Below are positions 33,922 through 46,876 of a stretch of 64,000 bases of DNA, in pieces. Position 1 is the stretch's first letter. Each line of letters starts with the position of its first letter. The notes beneath the pieces were generated by a model. The model was not told the origin of the DNA, made no database searches, and worked only from the letters and a program-made list of their open reading frames with translations. The translations under genes were made by a program, and so were the position numbers. The stretch is from NCBI GenBank assembly GCA_033961575.1, contig CM066733.1:133722421-133786420 (forward strand). The letters run 5' to 3'. This stretch comes from Aselliscus stoliczkanus. Its lineage: Eukaryota; Chordata; Mammalia; Chiroptera; Hipposideridae.

Positions 33922-34564
33922 TGTATAGAGCAGTAATTACGAGCACAAAATGGACTCTAGTAATTCTGATAGTTATGTCAGTCACAAAGTGACAGTCATG
34001 CCAGAGCATCACGTGAAAGGCGTAACCAGTGAACGCCCTAAGCTGGTAACTCCAGATGCAGGGTGGAGTGTGACCATCTGGATGGCTTTATTGGACTGCA
34101 GATGGGTGCACCACAACCAGTCTCAAGCATAAAATCAGAGCTCTCTGACAGCTCATCGCTCAGGCCACACCTGAAGAGCTGCACCTGCACTCGTCCCAGA
34201 TGAAGCGCTTGAAGCCTGGCGTCCTGACCGTCTCACCAGCCCAGCCTGATGCCTGAGGGTTCGCACACAAGCGCTGTTGGGACTCTTGCTGAACACTGGA
34301 CTCTCTCATCCTTCTTTCTCTCACTCTTTTTTTGTAAGACTCTGTTCTCTTTGTTGAACTCTATGCTTACAGACCTGTGTTACCCTCTTGTGTGAAGCTG
34401 CTCTACCTCGACTATTGGAGGGACATTGTCCTCTGATCGGAGCCTTGGTTTATGCCTGGGGGAAACCGAGTCAGTACAACTTTATTCTAATAAAGTCTGA
34501 CATTGTGGAAAGACACAAATGTGTGTGAGACTGTTACTCTGATAGTTGTGTCCCACTCACCACA
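33922..34564 (+). mobile_element. Solo retroviral-type LTR (endogenous retrovirus relic)
   Basis: This 643-bp block starts TGTATAG, ends CCACA, and is inserted within L1 sequence. It has a TATA-like ATAAAA about 34127-34133 and a polyadenylation signal AATAAA at 34489-34494 followed by a GT-rich stretch, the usual order for an LTR. Flanking 5-mers are GCAGT (33917-33921) and GCAAT (34565-34569), compatible with a 5-bp target duplication with one change. No internal viral genes are present, as expected after LTR-LTR recombination. The family is not identified. Confidence 0.6.
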
Positions 34565-34849
34565 GCAATAAAGAATACCAGCAATGCCAAAAGTTAGTTC
34601 TGCAAGAAAATTAATAAAATTGATAAACTCCTGGGCAGCAGACTGGGGGGTAGGGAAGAGGGAAGAGAGAACGAGAGAAAGAGAATACAAATTAAAGGTT
34701 CTACTAGCATTTAAAAAGAGCAAAAGGATATTCAGAACAATTTTATGCCAATAAATGTGAAAACTTAGGTGAAATGGAAACATTTCTTGGAAACCATATT
34801 AGCATAACACAAGGAAAAAAATGAAAACTGGTTCTATATCTGTTACAGA

Positions 34850-35040
34850 ATTTATAACAATATGCAATGTTGTCATCTATCTCCCTTAATAGAATGTAAG
34901 CTCCATGACAGCAGGAAGCTTGTCAGTCTCGTTGACCACTGAATCTACAGTGCCTGAATCAGACTGCCTGACACACTGCAGGTGATTACAAAATACTTCC
35001 TGAATGAAGAATGCATCCACTTCTTACCAAGAACTGGGCT
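34850..35040 (+). repeat. L2 3' end
   Basis: Contains AATGTAAGCTCCATGACAGC followed by ACAGTGCCTGAATCAGACTG, an L2-like tail. Confidence 0.6.
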
Positions 35041-36009
35041 GAGACAAGTGATAAATACAGAGGTTCATATCAGATGGAAGTAATCTATTCACTTCTTTCA
35101 GCAGTCTAAATCCTGATTCTTATAAGTCCTTAATAAAATCATGATCAAAAAGCCACATCCTTGGGCCACATTAAATGAGTGAATTGCATATCACCTTCAC
35201 CACATCTCATTTTAATGTTATTGGAATTCACCCCTTGATAAAAATATTGATGATACTGTTTATATAGCTTATATTGTTGCCAACATAGGGTCTGACATTA
35301 GAAATTAATTTATTGCTGGGGAATTCAGTTTCCTCTGAAGAAGTGGTATATGATCTTTCTTTAATGCGACTACTAAAAAGTTTATTGGCTTGAAGCTCAA
35401 CTATATTAATACCAAGCATGTTGATCTTTATTGGTTGATATTTTATTGTATTCTCTGGGTTCTTTGGGGATAATTTTCCAAATGTAGTTTATCATTTCAT
35501 TGTATATTTCTTTAAGATTAAAACCATTAAAAAAAATACATAGAGCTGTTAATGAAACCATCCATTTTGGCTGAGGAGATGGATCAGACATTTTTGGGCA
35601 AGTGTGCCACAGTATTAAACAACAGCAAACCCCAGTAGCATGCAACGCTGTTCATGCCACATTTCTTTGTTAGTTGGCTCAGCCCTCCTCCACATTGTTT
35701 TCCCTCTGGGATCTTGCCTAAAGGAGCAGCTTCTTCTGGGAAACAGCTAAGGAAAAGCATACATGGCACAACCACAACACAGCTCTTAAATTTCTGTTGA
35801 TAATGAGAGTTATCAACGTGCGGTTGTGCTATTCTGCCATGAGCAACACACCGAAACCAGGTGTCATGGGGTGGGAATGTATAAGCTTCCTACAAACAGG
35901 GGCAGTGTATTTCCAACAATAGTTAGTACAATATAGCACAGATGATATTCTCTGACAAAGAAAGTTGTGATGAACACCAACTAGTAAAAGAAACAATAAT
36001 TGTAGCTGC

Positions 36010-36230
36010 CTCTCATGACTGAGCACCTACTGGGTATGAGGCATTATACTTGACATCCAGGCACAATGCATCTAATTCTAACAACTCTTTCATTTAGGAG
36101 GATTTGCTCAAGTTTACTGATTGGGCAACTGAAGCATGGTAATATGAAGTCATGCAGTTCAGAAGTGGTCCAGCGGGAATTTTGCCCAGTTCTCTGGATT
36201 CCAAGGTCTGAGCCCTCTTCTCTGTATGTA
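36010..36230 (+). repeat. MIR SINE
   Basis: Contains TGAGCACCTACTGGGTATGA and, further on, CAAGGTCTGAGCCCT, in MIR order. Diverged. Confidence 0.55.
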
Positions 36231-36563
36231 TCACTTTGCCTACCCTTTGGTGTATGTTAAAAAAAAAAAAAATTTAAGTCCCTTTTCATTACTTTCTGGT
36301 TTTTTGTTGTTGTTGCTTAGTAAAAGAGAATTGAGTGAAAAAGGAAATAATAACAATAAGAAATAAAAGCAGAGAGAATTGCTTTCATATTAAGGATAAA
36401 GTTTGTGTTTTATATACCACAGAAACAGGTATTGATGAATTCTTGGAAAGAATGGCTTTGTTACAAAATGTATTTGATCAATTGTATTAGACTGAAGACT
36501 AATATTTGCAAAAGATTGTATGGCAATACTGCTGAGTGTACCCATAAAAATGAACCAAAGAAG

Positions 36564-36673
36564 GGCCGATCGAGTGGCATGGTGGTTAAGAGCTGGCTTG
36601 GGACACCAGTGGCCCCGGTTCGGATCCCACACATGAGGGCCAGTGACACTGCCCTCTAAAAAAAAAAAAAAAA
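36564..36673 (+). mobile_element. Short tRNA-derived SINE
   Basis: GGGCCGATCGAGTGGC head and end GACACTGCCCTCT plus poly(A). A perfect 18-bp duplication, AAAAATGAACCAAAGAAG, lies at 36546-36563 and 36674-36691. Confidence 0.92.
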
Positions 36674-37829
36674 AAAAATGAACCAAAGAAGATCTTTTAT
36701 GTCGTTGAAAACTTCAAATTTAACTAGCAAGAGGATAAATGAACAAAAACGTTAGTCCTTACATAATGAAATCTATAAACCATGATTAATAATGTAAGAC
36801 TATCTATAGAGAAATAAAGTGATTAGACATGAGTAAAGCTAAATTAAAGAAGACCTTATGAAGGAAACAAATCTTAAAGACATAACCAGATAGTCACATC
36901 TTAAGAGAAATCTAGTGACTTTATTTGAGTAACTGTACAAAGTTATTTCCACTATTGTTGACTTTTTTTCTGTTTTAGTACTAAATATTTGTAAAAAGAG
37001 GGTAAATAATTTGTATTCTTCAATTCACCATGAGATGGAAAAGATGCAAGCTTCTTGTTCAAGCATTCAAAGCAACAGATTTTGTTCAAGGGTTACCTTA
37101 TTATTAGCACTCTGTCACCTAATTACAAGCCAGCACAAAAAGAGGTTATGTTGCTTTGTATACCTGACACTGATTTATAAATAAATAAGAGGTAAATACT
37201 TGATTATGAAGTGAGTGATGAAGTCTTTATAGTAAAGACCCCGGTAAACTTCTTGCAGCTGCACTAAGACACTCAACAAAGCCAAGAATAAAGGAAATAT
37301 TCTTGAATTGATTAGTTCTAGCTAAAGAACATCTACTTTCCATCAAAGAAGAAGTTAAGCTCAGTAAAGTTCTTTCTATTTAGCTGTAATTTTTCATTTT
37401 TTTGTGATTTAACAGCTGTGATTCTTTCTGCGAGACATACAAGAATTAAATTAGAATTTCATGGTGCTTTACATCTCTAGGTATATTTCTGAAATTATCA
37501 CTCATAAAATAACTCAGAGGCAAAGCAGGGCAACATGAGAAGAAAATTAGTGCCAGATCACTGTGTTGATTTCATCTGGAGATGGCGGTGGGAGGGTAGG
37601 GGGTAGTGGGGGAGGGGAGGACTCTCTTCAATTCCAAGTACTTATTTGTATATGTTCCTTATTCTAATAGAAAAATCAGAAAGAAAATAAAAGGACCCTA
37701 AATTCTATCTATGTTCTTCCAGTTCTTTTACTACGAGAATACCGCCCCTGCCAAAAAAAAAAAAAAAAACATGCTATTTTTAAATCTGTTTTTTTAACTT
37801 GATATATTATGATGCATGCTACTATTTTA

Positions 37830-38390
37830 AAAGGTGTTTTTAACCACAATTTTCTTTTGGGTGTATACACAAAAGAACTGAAAGCAGGGAACTCAAACAA
37901 ATATTTGTACACCAATGTTCATAGCAGCATTATTCACAATCGCCAGAAGATAGAAACAACCCAAATGTCCATCGATGGATGAACGGAGAAACAAAATGTG
38001 GCATATAAATACGTACAATAATTCAGCCATACAGAAGGAAATTCTGATACATGCTACAGCATGGATGAACCTTGAGAACATTGTGCTAAGTGAAATAGGC
38101 CAGTCACAAAAAAAGACAAATATCATACGATTCCACTTACGTACCTAGAGTAGTCAAATTTATAGAGACAGAAAATAAAATGGTGGTTGCCAGGGGATGG
38201 GAGGAGGGAAGAATAGGAAATCGTTTAACTAGTATAGCGTTTGAGTTCTGCAAGGTGAGAAAAGTTGTGGATGGATAGTGATGATGGCAGTATAGCAGTG
38301 CAACAGTACTTAATGCCGCTGAATTGCACGCTTAAAATGATTAAAATGGTAAGTTTTATGCTATGTATATTTTTACCATCAATCCCCTCC
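37830..38390 (+). repeat. L1 3'-end fragment
   Basis: Highly typical L1 text: CACCAATGTTCATAGCAGCA, CAACCCAAATGTCCATCGAT, TGAACCTTGAGAACATTGTG, then TTGCACGCTTAAAATGATTA. It is degenerate, with no open frame. Antisense L1-like text continues from about 38400 to 38760. Confidence 0.8.
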
Positions 38391-41312
38391 AATTTTGAAT
38401 GAATGATAGTGCGTCACATAGGGGTGTCATCCTTCATTTAACATTTTCCCTACTGTTGAACATTCATGTTTCTCCAAGTTTTTGTTACCATAAAATTCAG
38501 TGTCATGAACATTGTTGTAAAACATATCTTTGTTTCTATAGTGCTATTTCTTTGGGATGGCTTTCAAAAGACATAACTGGATTAAAGAATATGAATTATT
38601 TCAAAGCTCTTGATGTGTAATGCCAAATTGCTTTCCAGAAAGGTCTTACCAGGTCACATTCCCAAGAGCAGGGTAGGAGAGACACTTTCACATCACATTC
38701 ATCTGTGCTAGAATAAAGTTTTCTCATCCCTTTTCACCTTTGCCAATTGAGCACAACAAAAAAAGCACAGCTCAGGATTTTAATGTACACTTAATGGATT
38801 GCTTCTGAGAATGAGTGGTTTTCACATATTTATGACCAATCTCAACTACCCTTCCAAAAACTGCCGGTTCTCTCAAATTAAAATGCAAAACGCTATTCTA
38901 ATAAGAAGGTTGGGAAGATGAGAGGAGACACTTTTGAGAATGCTCTAAATGGGAGATAGTGGTGGGGCCAGGGTTTTAAATTTAATAAAATATTTAAGGA
39001 TATGAAGAACAGTAAAGATTTAGAAGGAAGGATGTGAGAACAAAATATGGGGGAGAGCTAAACATTCAATAAAAAGAGAGCACCCATATTATCAATTATG
39101 GTTAATCTCGTCAATAAAATGGATCCATCACGCAGAATCTCCAGGGGTCAAAAAAAGTATTGTTGAAAAACTCCCCAAGCAGTTCTAACGTTCATCCAGG
39201 CTTGGAAATGACTGCTTTGGTTCGCTGAGTAAAATCACCTCTATTTTTCCGTCTTCTCCTTCCTTTTCAGCATAATGCCTGGCAAACACCTAGTTCTTGC
39301 ACTCATCCCTCTGACAGCTAGGTTACATAAAGCAAGCGTTAGCTGCCCTCCTTACGTGCTCAGTACTTGTGAGCTACAATTAAAACACCTCCACAGTGAC
39401 ATATGAACTATTACCATTCTTGGACTTCTATTTGGTCATGCCATAACAGAGCTTCATCCAATCTATCATCTGCTAAATGTGGTATTAAATCAAGGTCAAG
39501 GCATCAGACCAATGTACCAGGGTGTTTGTTTACAAAGCAACTGTGGGCACACTGTGTGCTTTACCCAAGTCTCCAGGTCACCCTGGAGCTGCTAGTCCCT
39601 CAGGAGCCAACCATTACATCTGCACACCAATGAGTTGGGTGTCATACTGAGTTACTAAGAACCCTTCAGGCTTTGTATACTAAAAATAAAAAACATTCCT
39701 AATTGGGAAACTCACCTAATAGACACAAAAAGGACAAAACATAAATGATGTCAATAGAAGGATGGTGAGATAAAACTCTGCGGGGGGAAGGCGGGTAGTG
39801 GAAATAGAGATAACAGAGAAAGATATCCTGAAGCCAAGAAAAAGAAAAAAGGGCTAATCTGGCAAACAGAAACTAGACATTGGTCTTTATTTGTAGTTTG
39901 ATTGGTTTGTTATATAACTCTCCCAAAGTAAAGCCAATCCCATTAATATTATAAAAACTAAATTGTTATTAGGTACACATTACTGTTTGAACAGCACTGT
40001 CACTGACGTAAAAGAAAATTAGTTGATAAGGCAAGGCTGTCTGTTCTTTTCCAAGTTACTATGGAAAAATGAACACATTAATGCTAAAAACAGACTTATG
40101 CTTTTAATTTCCTGGCTATCCACCTTTTTTGGCATTACAACACAAGAAACAAGATTATGCTAATACAAGCACCTAATTTCCTTTAAAAGTTCTGAAAATA
40201 ACTTCATATCTCCTCTTAAGAAAGAGACTACCATCATCTCTAAAACCAAATATGATTGTAGGCACACACTGCTTATCCCATGTGATACATGACAGCTATG
40301 GCACATGAAATTCAAACAAGGCCTGTGTAAAAAGTATACAGACTCTATAACTTTTCCCTCATTAGTTGACATGTAAGGCTAGATCCAGAAAGAGAAAGAA
40401 AACTCTTAGGAATGTTTGAGGAAAAGAGAAACTTAATCTAGTCAAGGTCCATTTTGAACATGGATAAATACAACAATCTATAAGGAAATACAAAATATTT
40501 TCACACATGTATTATATACTAAAGATATTACACCAAACACCTACTATTCTAGGACTTCAACACACATTTCTTCATCTAATCCTCACAACAGAGCATTCAT
40601 TCCCCCTCAAGTGATCAGTCTAAACCAATTGTAATAACTGTAATTGTAATCATTGTAATAATCTTTCTATCTTTCTTGCCAGTGATTTGTGTAGTATTGG
40701 GCTGATGATGAAACAGGAGAAGCATAAAGAAATGTAAGGCAAGTCTGGGGTAGGTTTTTATGAGCATGTTTTCTCAGTCTTAAGAAAAAGATACAGAAAA
40801 AGATGGCCTCCTTTTCATTCCACACCTCGGTGCAGCTAAACTGGATTGATGCCTGGAATGCCGCAACCACCTTGCAACCCTAAGGCAAACCTGAGGGCAG
40901 ATTACCCACAGCAATAACGATGTAACAGAACTGGCCTGACATTTGAAAGCTGCTGACTCAACCTATGCCAGACCCAGCCCTATTTCTGGATTTCATGTTT
41001 TAGAAGAGATACCTTTTCTTCTTGTGTAAACCCTGTGAAGGAAGGTATTTTGCTACTTGCAGGATCAATCCTAAGAGCATTCTAATTCATCTGGGTAGGT
41101 ATTATTTTTATTTTTTAAATAAGAAAACAGAATTTTCCAAAGATTAAGTAATTTGCCAAAGATGACGCTGTTTCCAAGTACTGAGTCAACTTTTATCTTA
41201 TGTCAGTTTCCCTAAAGTCCATGCCTCTTCAACAAAACAGTAAAGACATTCCTGGAGATGTCTGTCCCTGGAATGTAGTAAAAACAACACTGGATCTTAA
41301 AAAACTAGATTT

Positions 41313-41434
41313 GAGGGCCGGCCGAGTGGCGCGATGGTGAAGCGCTGGTTTGGGAAGCCAGTGGCCCCAGTTTGGGTCCCACATATGAGGGCCAGTGACA
41401 CTGCCCTCAAAAAACAAAACAGAACAGAACAAAC
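41313..41434 (+). mobile_element. Short tRNA-derived SINE
   Basis: GAGGGCCGGCCGAGTGGCGC head and a tail of A-rich CAAAACAGAAC repeats. The 14-bp duplication AAAAAACTAGATTT lies at 41299-41312 and 41435-41448. Confidence 0.92.
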
Positions 41435-42289
41435 AAAAAACTAGATTTCAAATTTTATCACTCACAGGACATCAAGAATTTCACTTAAGCTCTTTGAGGT
41501 TCAATTGCCTCAGTTGTAAAACGGGAAGAAAGATGTCGGCCTTGCCTGCTGCTGTACAAGGTCCTTAATAAAGCTCCAATACGTTTAATACCATACAAAA
41601 GGTTTAAGGGATTGATTATTATTTCTACCTATTGAACGAATACTGCACATAACAAAATGTTCTAAGTAAGTCATGCTGCATATACATTCAGCATAACCAT
41701 TTTGCGGCTATTTTTTTTTTTTTTTTTAGATTAGGTTAAAAAAAATGTGGAGATAATCTTGGCAATGAGCTTTCCATGGTCCTCCAAGTCATGGGCCATA
41801 ATATTTCCCTGGGTCATTCCAGTTAAGGTTGTCACTTAAGAAACTCTGTGGCCTTTTCTTAGGATGTAAGTCTAGACTCTTGGGTCACAATATTTCATAC
41901 TTTGAAAGCTGGATGTCCTCCCAGCTTCACTCTCTCCTCTTGCCCTTTTCCTCTAGCCGCCCCAAATGTTCTCTAACCATCACTTGTGACAAGCACCATT
42001 GCTGCTTTTTTTTAACTTATATTTAACTGTATATGGAACAGCTATGAGAGAAAGCTACCATGTTTTAATAACTAAAAGCTAAACTCAGTTTAATTATCTA
42101 CAGATCAAAATGGCATTTTTCACATCTTAACTTGGATTATAGAAATTTAAATAGAAAAAAATAGCATTCTTTTAGTCATCCACAAGAGCTTCAATGAACA
42201 AAAATAACTAAGGAAGTGACAATGGAAAGCATTCAATGTTAGAGAACTACTCTTTTTTTACACTTAAATCAGCAGGATGTATTCAAACC

Positions 42290-42507
42290 ACTCGCCCTCC
42301 ATCCCAGATAAGATTCAACAACCCAAATTTGTTCTAACAACATACCACAATTCTGCAAACTTCATAAACTTTTTTCTTATTTTCTATTTTCGCACAACTC
42401 ATCCTCTCTCCCAAATAAGGTTCAGTAACAAAAGTTTGTTTTAACAACATATCTGCAAACTTAAAAAATCTAAACCATACTCATTTTTCTTATTTTCTAT
42501 TTTTGCA
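42290..42507. repeat. Diverged tandem duplication, ~110-bp unit
   Basis: Two neighbouring units share the order: a CTC-rich start, AAGATTCAACAA or AAGGTTCAGTAA, TTTGTT-TAACAACATA, TCTGCAAACTT, then TTTTTCTTATTTTCTATTTT and GCA. The units differ by substitutions and small gaps, so the duplication is old. Confidence 0.65.
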
Positions 42508-44538
42508 TTCTGAACCCCCAAGTAAGCCTCTCAGGAGAAAGACCTGCATGAGAGGGTCACCCTAGAAGTAAAAGGGTGGCTTGGTGTATGCAGTCCTTGT
42601 CTCAAATGCAATGTGCCATGCTTAAAACTTTCTCCCTCTAATATGGAGCAGAAACATTGAACTCTGTAAAGATGTTAGAAAGGGAAACGCAAGAAAAAGT
42701 TCTATGACCATTGTAGTCACAACTGCTTGGGGCTCTTTTCCTACACGGTTAAAGATCTTATCCTTAAACTTTCCATGGTCAGTAGATCACTGTCTATTCA
42801 AACCAACAGAAAATGATTCAGACCATGGAACAGGTCCATGGAAAGAAGCCTGAGGGACTGACTACCTGCCATGACATCCACTCCTTAGCCCAGCACTGGC
42901 ATTTGACAAGCGAAATCTCAGGATTATGGTTCAAAAACATCAGCAAAAACATCAGCTGAAACATCCGTTTGAAATCCATGACACAGGAAGTGCGGAATCC
43001 TGGGTTAGTCTGGCTAGATGCCTAATAACCTCAGTGACACCGTGTGTGTCAGCACCTTGACAACATGCTTTTACTTCTCAGTTTTAACAGAAAGGGAGGT
43101 TAGGGACGATGCCAACATGCCAACTCGAATGAGTGTGTTTGCAGAACTGTGGGAGTTGGATCAAAACACTAACAAATACCGAAGTAGCTTTATAATTGTA
43201 AGGATGTGAAAAAACACTCATTTTAAAATGGAGGGAAAACTTCTTAGTGACCCTTAGCGCAAATGGATATAATGACAATAATGGCAGGTTATGGATAGGT
43301 AATTAAATTAATCAGTGAGTGACATACAAGGTCACTTTCCTAAGGCCCCTCCATTAAAAGGCTTTGAGCTCTAACAGCCCTCCCTGGTTCTTACTAGAAA
43401 ATTAGTGGATAGCTTTTTAAGCTATTATAAAAATTCTGACATGTTCAATTTGACCTGAAGACCCTGAACACAAAGCTCCTTTGAGAGACAGTGAAAGCTC
43501 CTCTGCTAAATGGGAACTATAAAAAAGGAGCCAGAACCTGGAAGCATAGAAAGTTAAAACAAATACACAACCGGAAAATACTCTGGTCCTGACTGAACTT
43601 TGTGTGACCTTGAAAGCTTTCAGTAGTCAAAACTGTTTGGCTTTCAAGTGGGAAAACATTTCTATTTTATTCCTGTGCGCTGTATTCGTCAGAGATATTT
43701 TCCATTTAAATTCACTGACCATGAAAATGAGGACTTTAAAGATTACCTGTCCATTTCATTATCACCACCATATCCAAGCATTTATACTGGCATAATGCTT
43801 CCAAATTTCAGAGTTTAATCCTCTTACAATTAAGAAATTTCTTAAAGTGTAAACTTCCCGGTAATAGAAAGGCTGCAGTTACACTACTCTTTTGTAACGG
43901 AAAAAAATACACAAACAAAACAAACCTGGTTAAGAGAAACTGTAAAACTCTCTGGATTTTAGTAAAAATTGATAACACCAATTTAAAAATCCAAACCAAA
44001 GCTTTCTGTGAGGATCTAGGCAATCACTGTCCCCAAGTTTTTCTACCTGGTTATAACCCAGTATCCCCATTTTAGTCCCCTGTTGAACTGCTAAAATGAT
44101 ATGAGATTGTGAAAGTTGAGATTTCTGTTTCACAGCTTAAAAAACTGTACGGCTATCATTGAGGAACTCCTGAACTATGTCAACCTCCTTTAATACATTT
44201 TTGAATCGGGATAATTTAGGCATGTTTTAGGAGTACTAAGAAGGACAAAAGAATAATATAAGCAATGCCCCCATATACCCATCACTCAGCTTAGGAAATA
44301 AAAAGTTTTAAATATCCTCGCAGTTGTGTGTGAATCTCTCCATGATCCCTTTTCCACTCCTTCCCCACTAAGAACCATTATACTGAACTGGGAATTTATA
44401 ATGTACATTTATGCATTTACACTTCTCTTAGCTGTGTATGATTATTTTTAAAGTTTCTGTCAAAGATATTGTACTGTATGCATTTTTCTGTCATTTGCTT
44501 ATTTTGCTCAACTTTATTTTTAGATTATTTTTGTCACT

Positions 44539-44726
44539 TTTTTTTCTTTTTTAATTTTATTGGGGAACAGCCATGGTCATTGGTTACACATTGCTTTCAT
44601 GCTACAGTGGCATAGTTGACTCTTTTTAGGGAGGGCGCAGCTCAAAGTGGCCCATGTGGGGACGGAAATGGCAACCTTGGTGTTATCAGCACAATGCTCC
44701 AACCAACTGAGCTAACCGGTCATCCC
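44539..44726 (-). mobile_element. VES-like tRNA-derived SINE, antisense
   Basis: On the minus strand it starts GGGATGACCGGTTAGCTCAG, has a tRNA-like internal promoter and GTCCCCACATGGGCCACTTT, and ends CCAATAAAATTAAA with a poly(A). It is a separate, more diverged family than the GGGCCGGCC SINEs. Confidence 0.75.
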
Positions 44727-45359
44727 TTTATATGACATTTTTATGGAGAGAAGCTTTAATCATTTCTCTAGGGTATAAACTAGGAGGAGATCTGCTACAT
44801 CTAGGGTAGGCTAGCTGTCAGCTTTCCTTGATAATGACAAAATCTCTAAGTGGTCATGAAAATTTCTACCACGACCAGGAGAGGAGGTTCACACTTCAAA
44901 TTCTATCTCTCCTGCATTGTGCAGCTGCTGAATTCTCTGTGCAGCTCTTTTAGTCTTCAAGCCTCTATTTTCCTCCTGGGCTTTACCCCAAACCTGCACC
45001 ATCAGGGGTCAGCCAAAAACTGAAGAGGAGTTTACACACAGATTTTGGGGTACTCCTCTATGGCTCCATCATTTAGGGGGTATCCCACTCAATTTCCAGG
45101 CACCCTGGCAGCCTCAAACTGACTCCTCAATCCAGTGCAGGGAGTGCCCCCAAGAGAAAAGCTGTTTCATATGGATCTTACCCAATGTGGTTCCCTTCAC
45201 CCAAGAATCAAAACCTCTTAGTTTATGACGATTTTCAGTCACTCTTTGGTGCTTTCAAATTTTTAAGTGTTTTTTCCAACATTTATCCTTGTTATTGGCA
45301 AGAGAGTATCAGTGCACTAGAACCCACTCTGCTGCTACCAAAAGCCAGAAAGAACGTTG

Positions 45360-46560
45360 ATGAGCAGATGCAAACTTGAATGCACTGCATTCAATCTTTT
45401 CTTTTTATTGTTTATGGTATTTCTAAGCCTTCTTTAAAAAATTCTTTCTTAAGTCACAAATGCAGTTCGCATATTTTATTCTAAAAGTTATTTTTTTCTT
45501 TCATATTTGGCCTTTAATTCACTTGGATTTCATTTTTTTGTGCAGAGCTTAAAGTAGGGATCTGATTTTATTTTTACAAGCAGATAAGACAATTTTCCCA
45601 GTACCATTCCTTAAGAGTCCATCTTTTCCCCTGTGGTTCATGGTTTCCCTACTCTGTCAGAATCTAATCTCACATGCATCTCAGTCTGATCTGGGCTCCC
45701 TTCTGTTCCAGGGTTTGATCTGTCTATGTCTATACTCATACTGCAGTATCTTAATTATTACATCTTTATAGTAAGTCTTGTTCTCTTTCACCCTGTTCTC
45801 CAAAATTACTGTGCCTATTCTTGGCCCATTAGTTTTCAAATAAATTTTAGAATCAATTTGCCAAGTTATATGAAAAGAATTTCCATCTTTAAAAATATCA
45901 AGCTTTCGGGCCGGCCAAGTGGCGCATTGGCTAAGAGCTGGTTTGGGATGCCAGCAGTCCCGGTTCAGATCCCACATGAGGGCCAGTGACACTGCCTTCT
46001 ACAGCTAACAACAGCTCCACCTGGAGCTGGGCAGCGCGAGCCCCGGCGACGGTGTAGGCTGCAGCCCCTGCTGTAGTGGGCTGCATAGGCTACAGTAAGT
46101 GGCCGGCAGCCAGCATGAGCGGCTGGCAGCCAGCGTGAGCTGCCAATAGCCATGGTGAACAACCATCCAGAGGCCAGTGACCGATCTGCCTCATCTGGGA
46201 AGAGCGCAATGATGATACCAACATGGGCCAGTGAAGCAACATCCTCCGCAACTAGACTGAGGGACAAGGGGACAGCGACTTGTCTGTTCTGCTTCCCCGA
46301 TTCTCCAACACCATTCCCCTCCCCCAATTCCCCAATTTTTAAAAAAAAAAAAAATAAAAAAAAAAAAAATCAAGCTTTCTCATCCACAAACTTGATATAT
46401 TTTTCCATTCATTCAGGTCTTGTTTCATGTCTTTCTATAAATTTTTATAAATTTTACCCCAAATTATATTTTTGTTACTATACTATATATTTAAAATTGT
46501 TTTATTAAATTACTATCTTTTCATCCAATTTACCCCAATTTACTGTTATAGTAAATGAAT
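45360..46560 (-). repeat. Antisense L1 fragment split by a long SINE
   Basis: The text is antisense to L1 (CCTTTAATTCACTTGGATTT, TTCCCAGTACCATTCCTTAA) and continues after the SINE at 45908-46368. It is non-coding and its ends are approximate. Confidence 0.65.
45908..46368 (+). mobile_element. Long tRNA-derived SINE (~440 bp)
   Basis: GGGCCGGCCAAGTGGCGC head, the long GC-rich body with both copies of the 21-bp internal repeat, and an A-rich tail. The 11-bp duplication ATCAAGCTTTC lies at 45897-45907 and 46369-46379. It inserted into antisense L1 sequence. Confidence 0.9.
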
Positions 46561-46705
46561 TTCATCAAAATCATTTACTAAGCTACAAATTCTAAGATTT
46601 ATTTAATAATAAGCAATCTAAATAATAACAATTTAACACTCCAACTTGCAAACAATTTTTTATGTTGTGGGTTTATCAAGTAAGTATCTTACCCTATATA
46701 CTCAC

Positions 46706-46876
46706 CAAAAAGCTCCATGGTCTCTACTTTCAGTGTCCATGAAATTTGAATCCAAAAACATATCTTTGTAGATTCTACCAACTAGGCAATACATATCTGA
46801 AGCAACTTGCCCTTCATTTTGCACAAGGGGAATCATAATATCAAGCGCTTTTGCTCTATCTCCAGGGAGATTTCTC
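46706..46876 (-). CDS. MAP3K5: MAP3K5 exon, TPR-like helices (human ~361-418)
   Basis: Encodes 1 + 168 + 2 nt, from RNLPGDRAKALDIMI to RDHGAF, and both edge codons (Arg and Trp) are completed by neighbouring exons. The motif SDMYCLVGRIYKDMFLDS is typical of the ASK family and separates it from other MAP3Ks. The donor is TTG|GTGAG and the acceptor is CTACCTTAG. Recalled differences from human are IPLVQNEG for IPMVQSEG, FMDTES for FTDTES, and HGAFW for HGASW. A long SINE ends about 330 nt downstream in the transcript, and the largest intron of the window follows. Confidence 0.97.

Larger units (their letters stand above)
31330..34870 (+). repeat. Old L1 fragments (ORF2-like), interrupted by an RPL7A retrocopy, a piggyBac miniature element and an LTR
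   Basis: Text on both sides of the RPL7A retrocopy joins into an L1 ORF2-like stretch (TGTAAATGACCTAAACACTC, as in the start of L1 ORF2). Pieces resembling ORF2 continue to about 34870 (an agaaatcaacgaagtagaaa-like region, then AAAATTAATAAAATTGATAAAC). No open frame survives. The edges are approximate, and the subfamily was not determined. Confidence 0.6.
27005..46705 (-). other. MAP3K5: MAP3K5 intron, 19.7 kb, main landing zone of mobile elements
   Basis: Holds the fold-back mariner, Tigger piece, RPL7A retrocopy, piggyBac copy 2, solo LTR, several SINEs and L1 pieces. Stretches in which I recognise nothing firm: 27360-28740, 35040-36000, 36700-37830, 38760-41310 (a MIR-like piece may lie near 41030-41230), 41450-42290 and 42510-44180. 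44180-44538 and 44730-45360 look L1-like but unclear. At 30450-30890 an unrecognised 146-codon minus-strand open frame is present. Confidence 0.8.
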
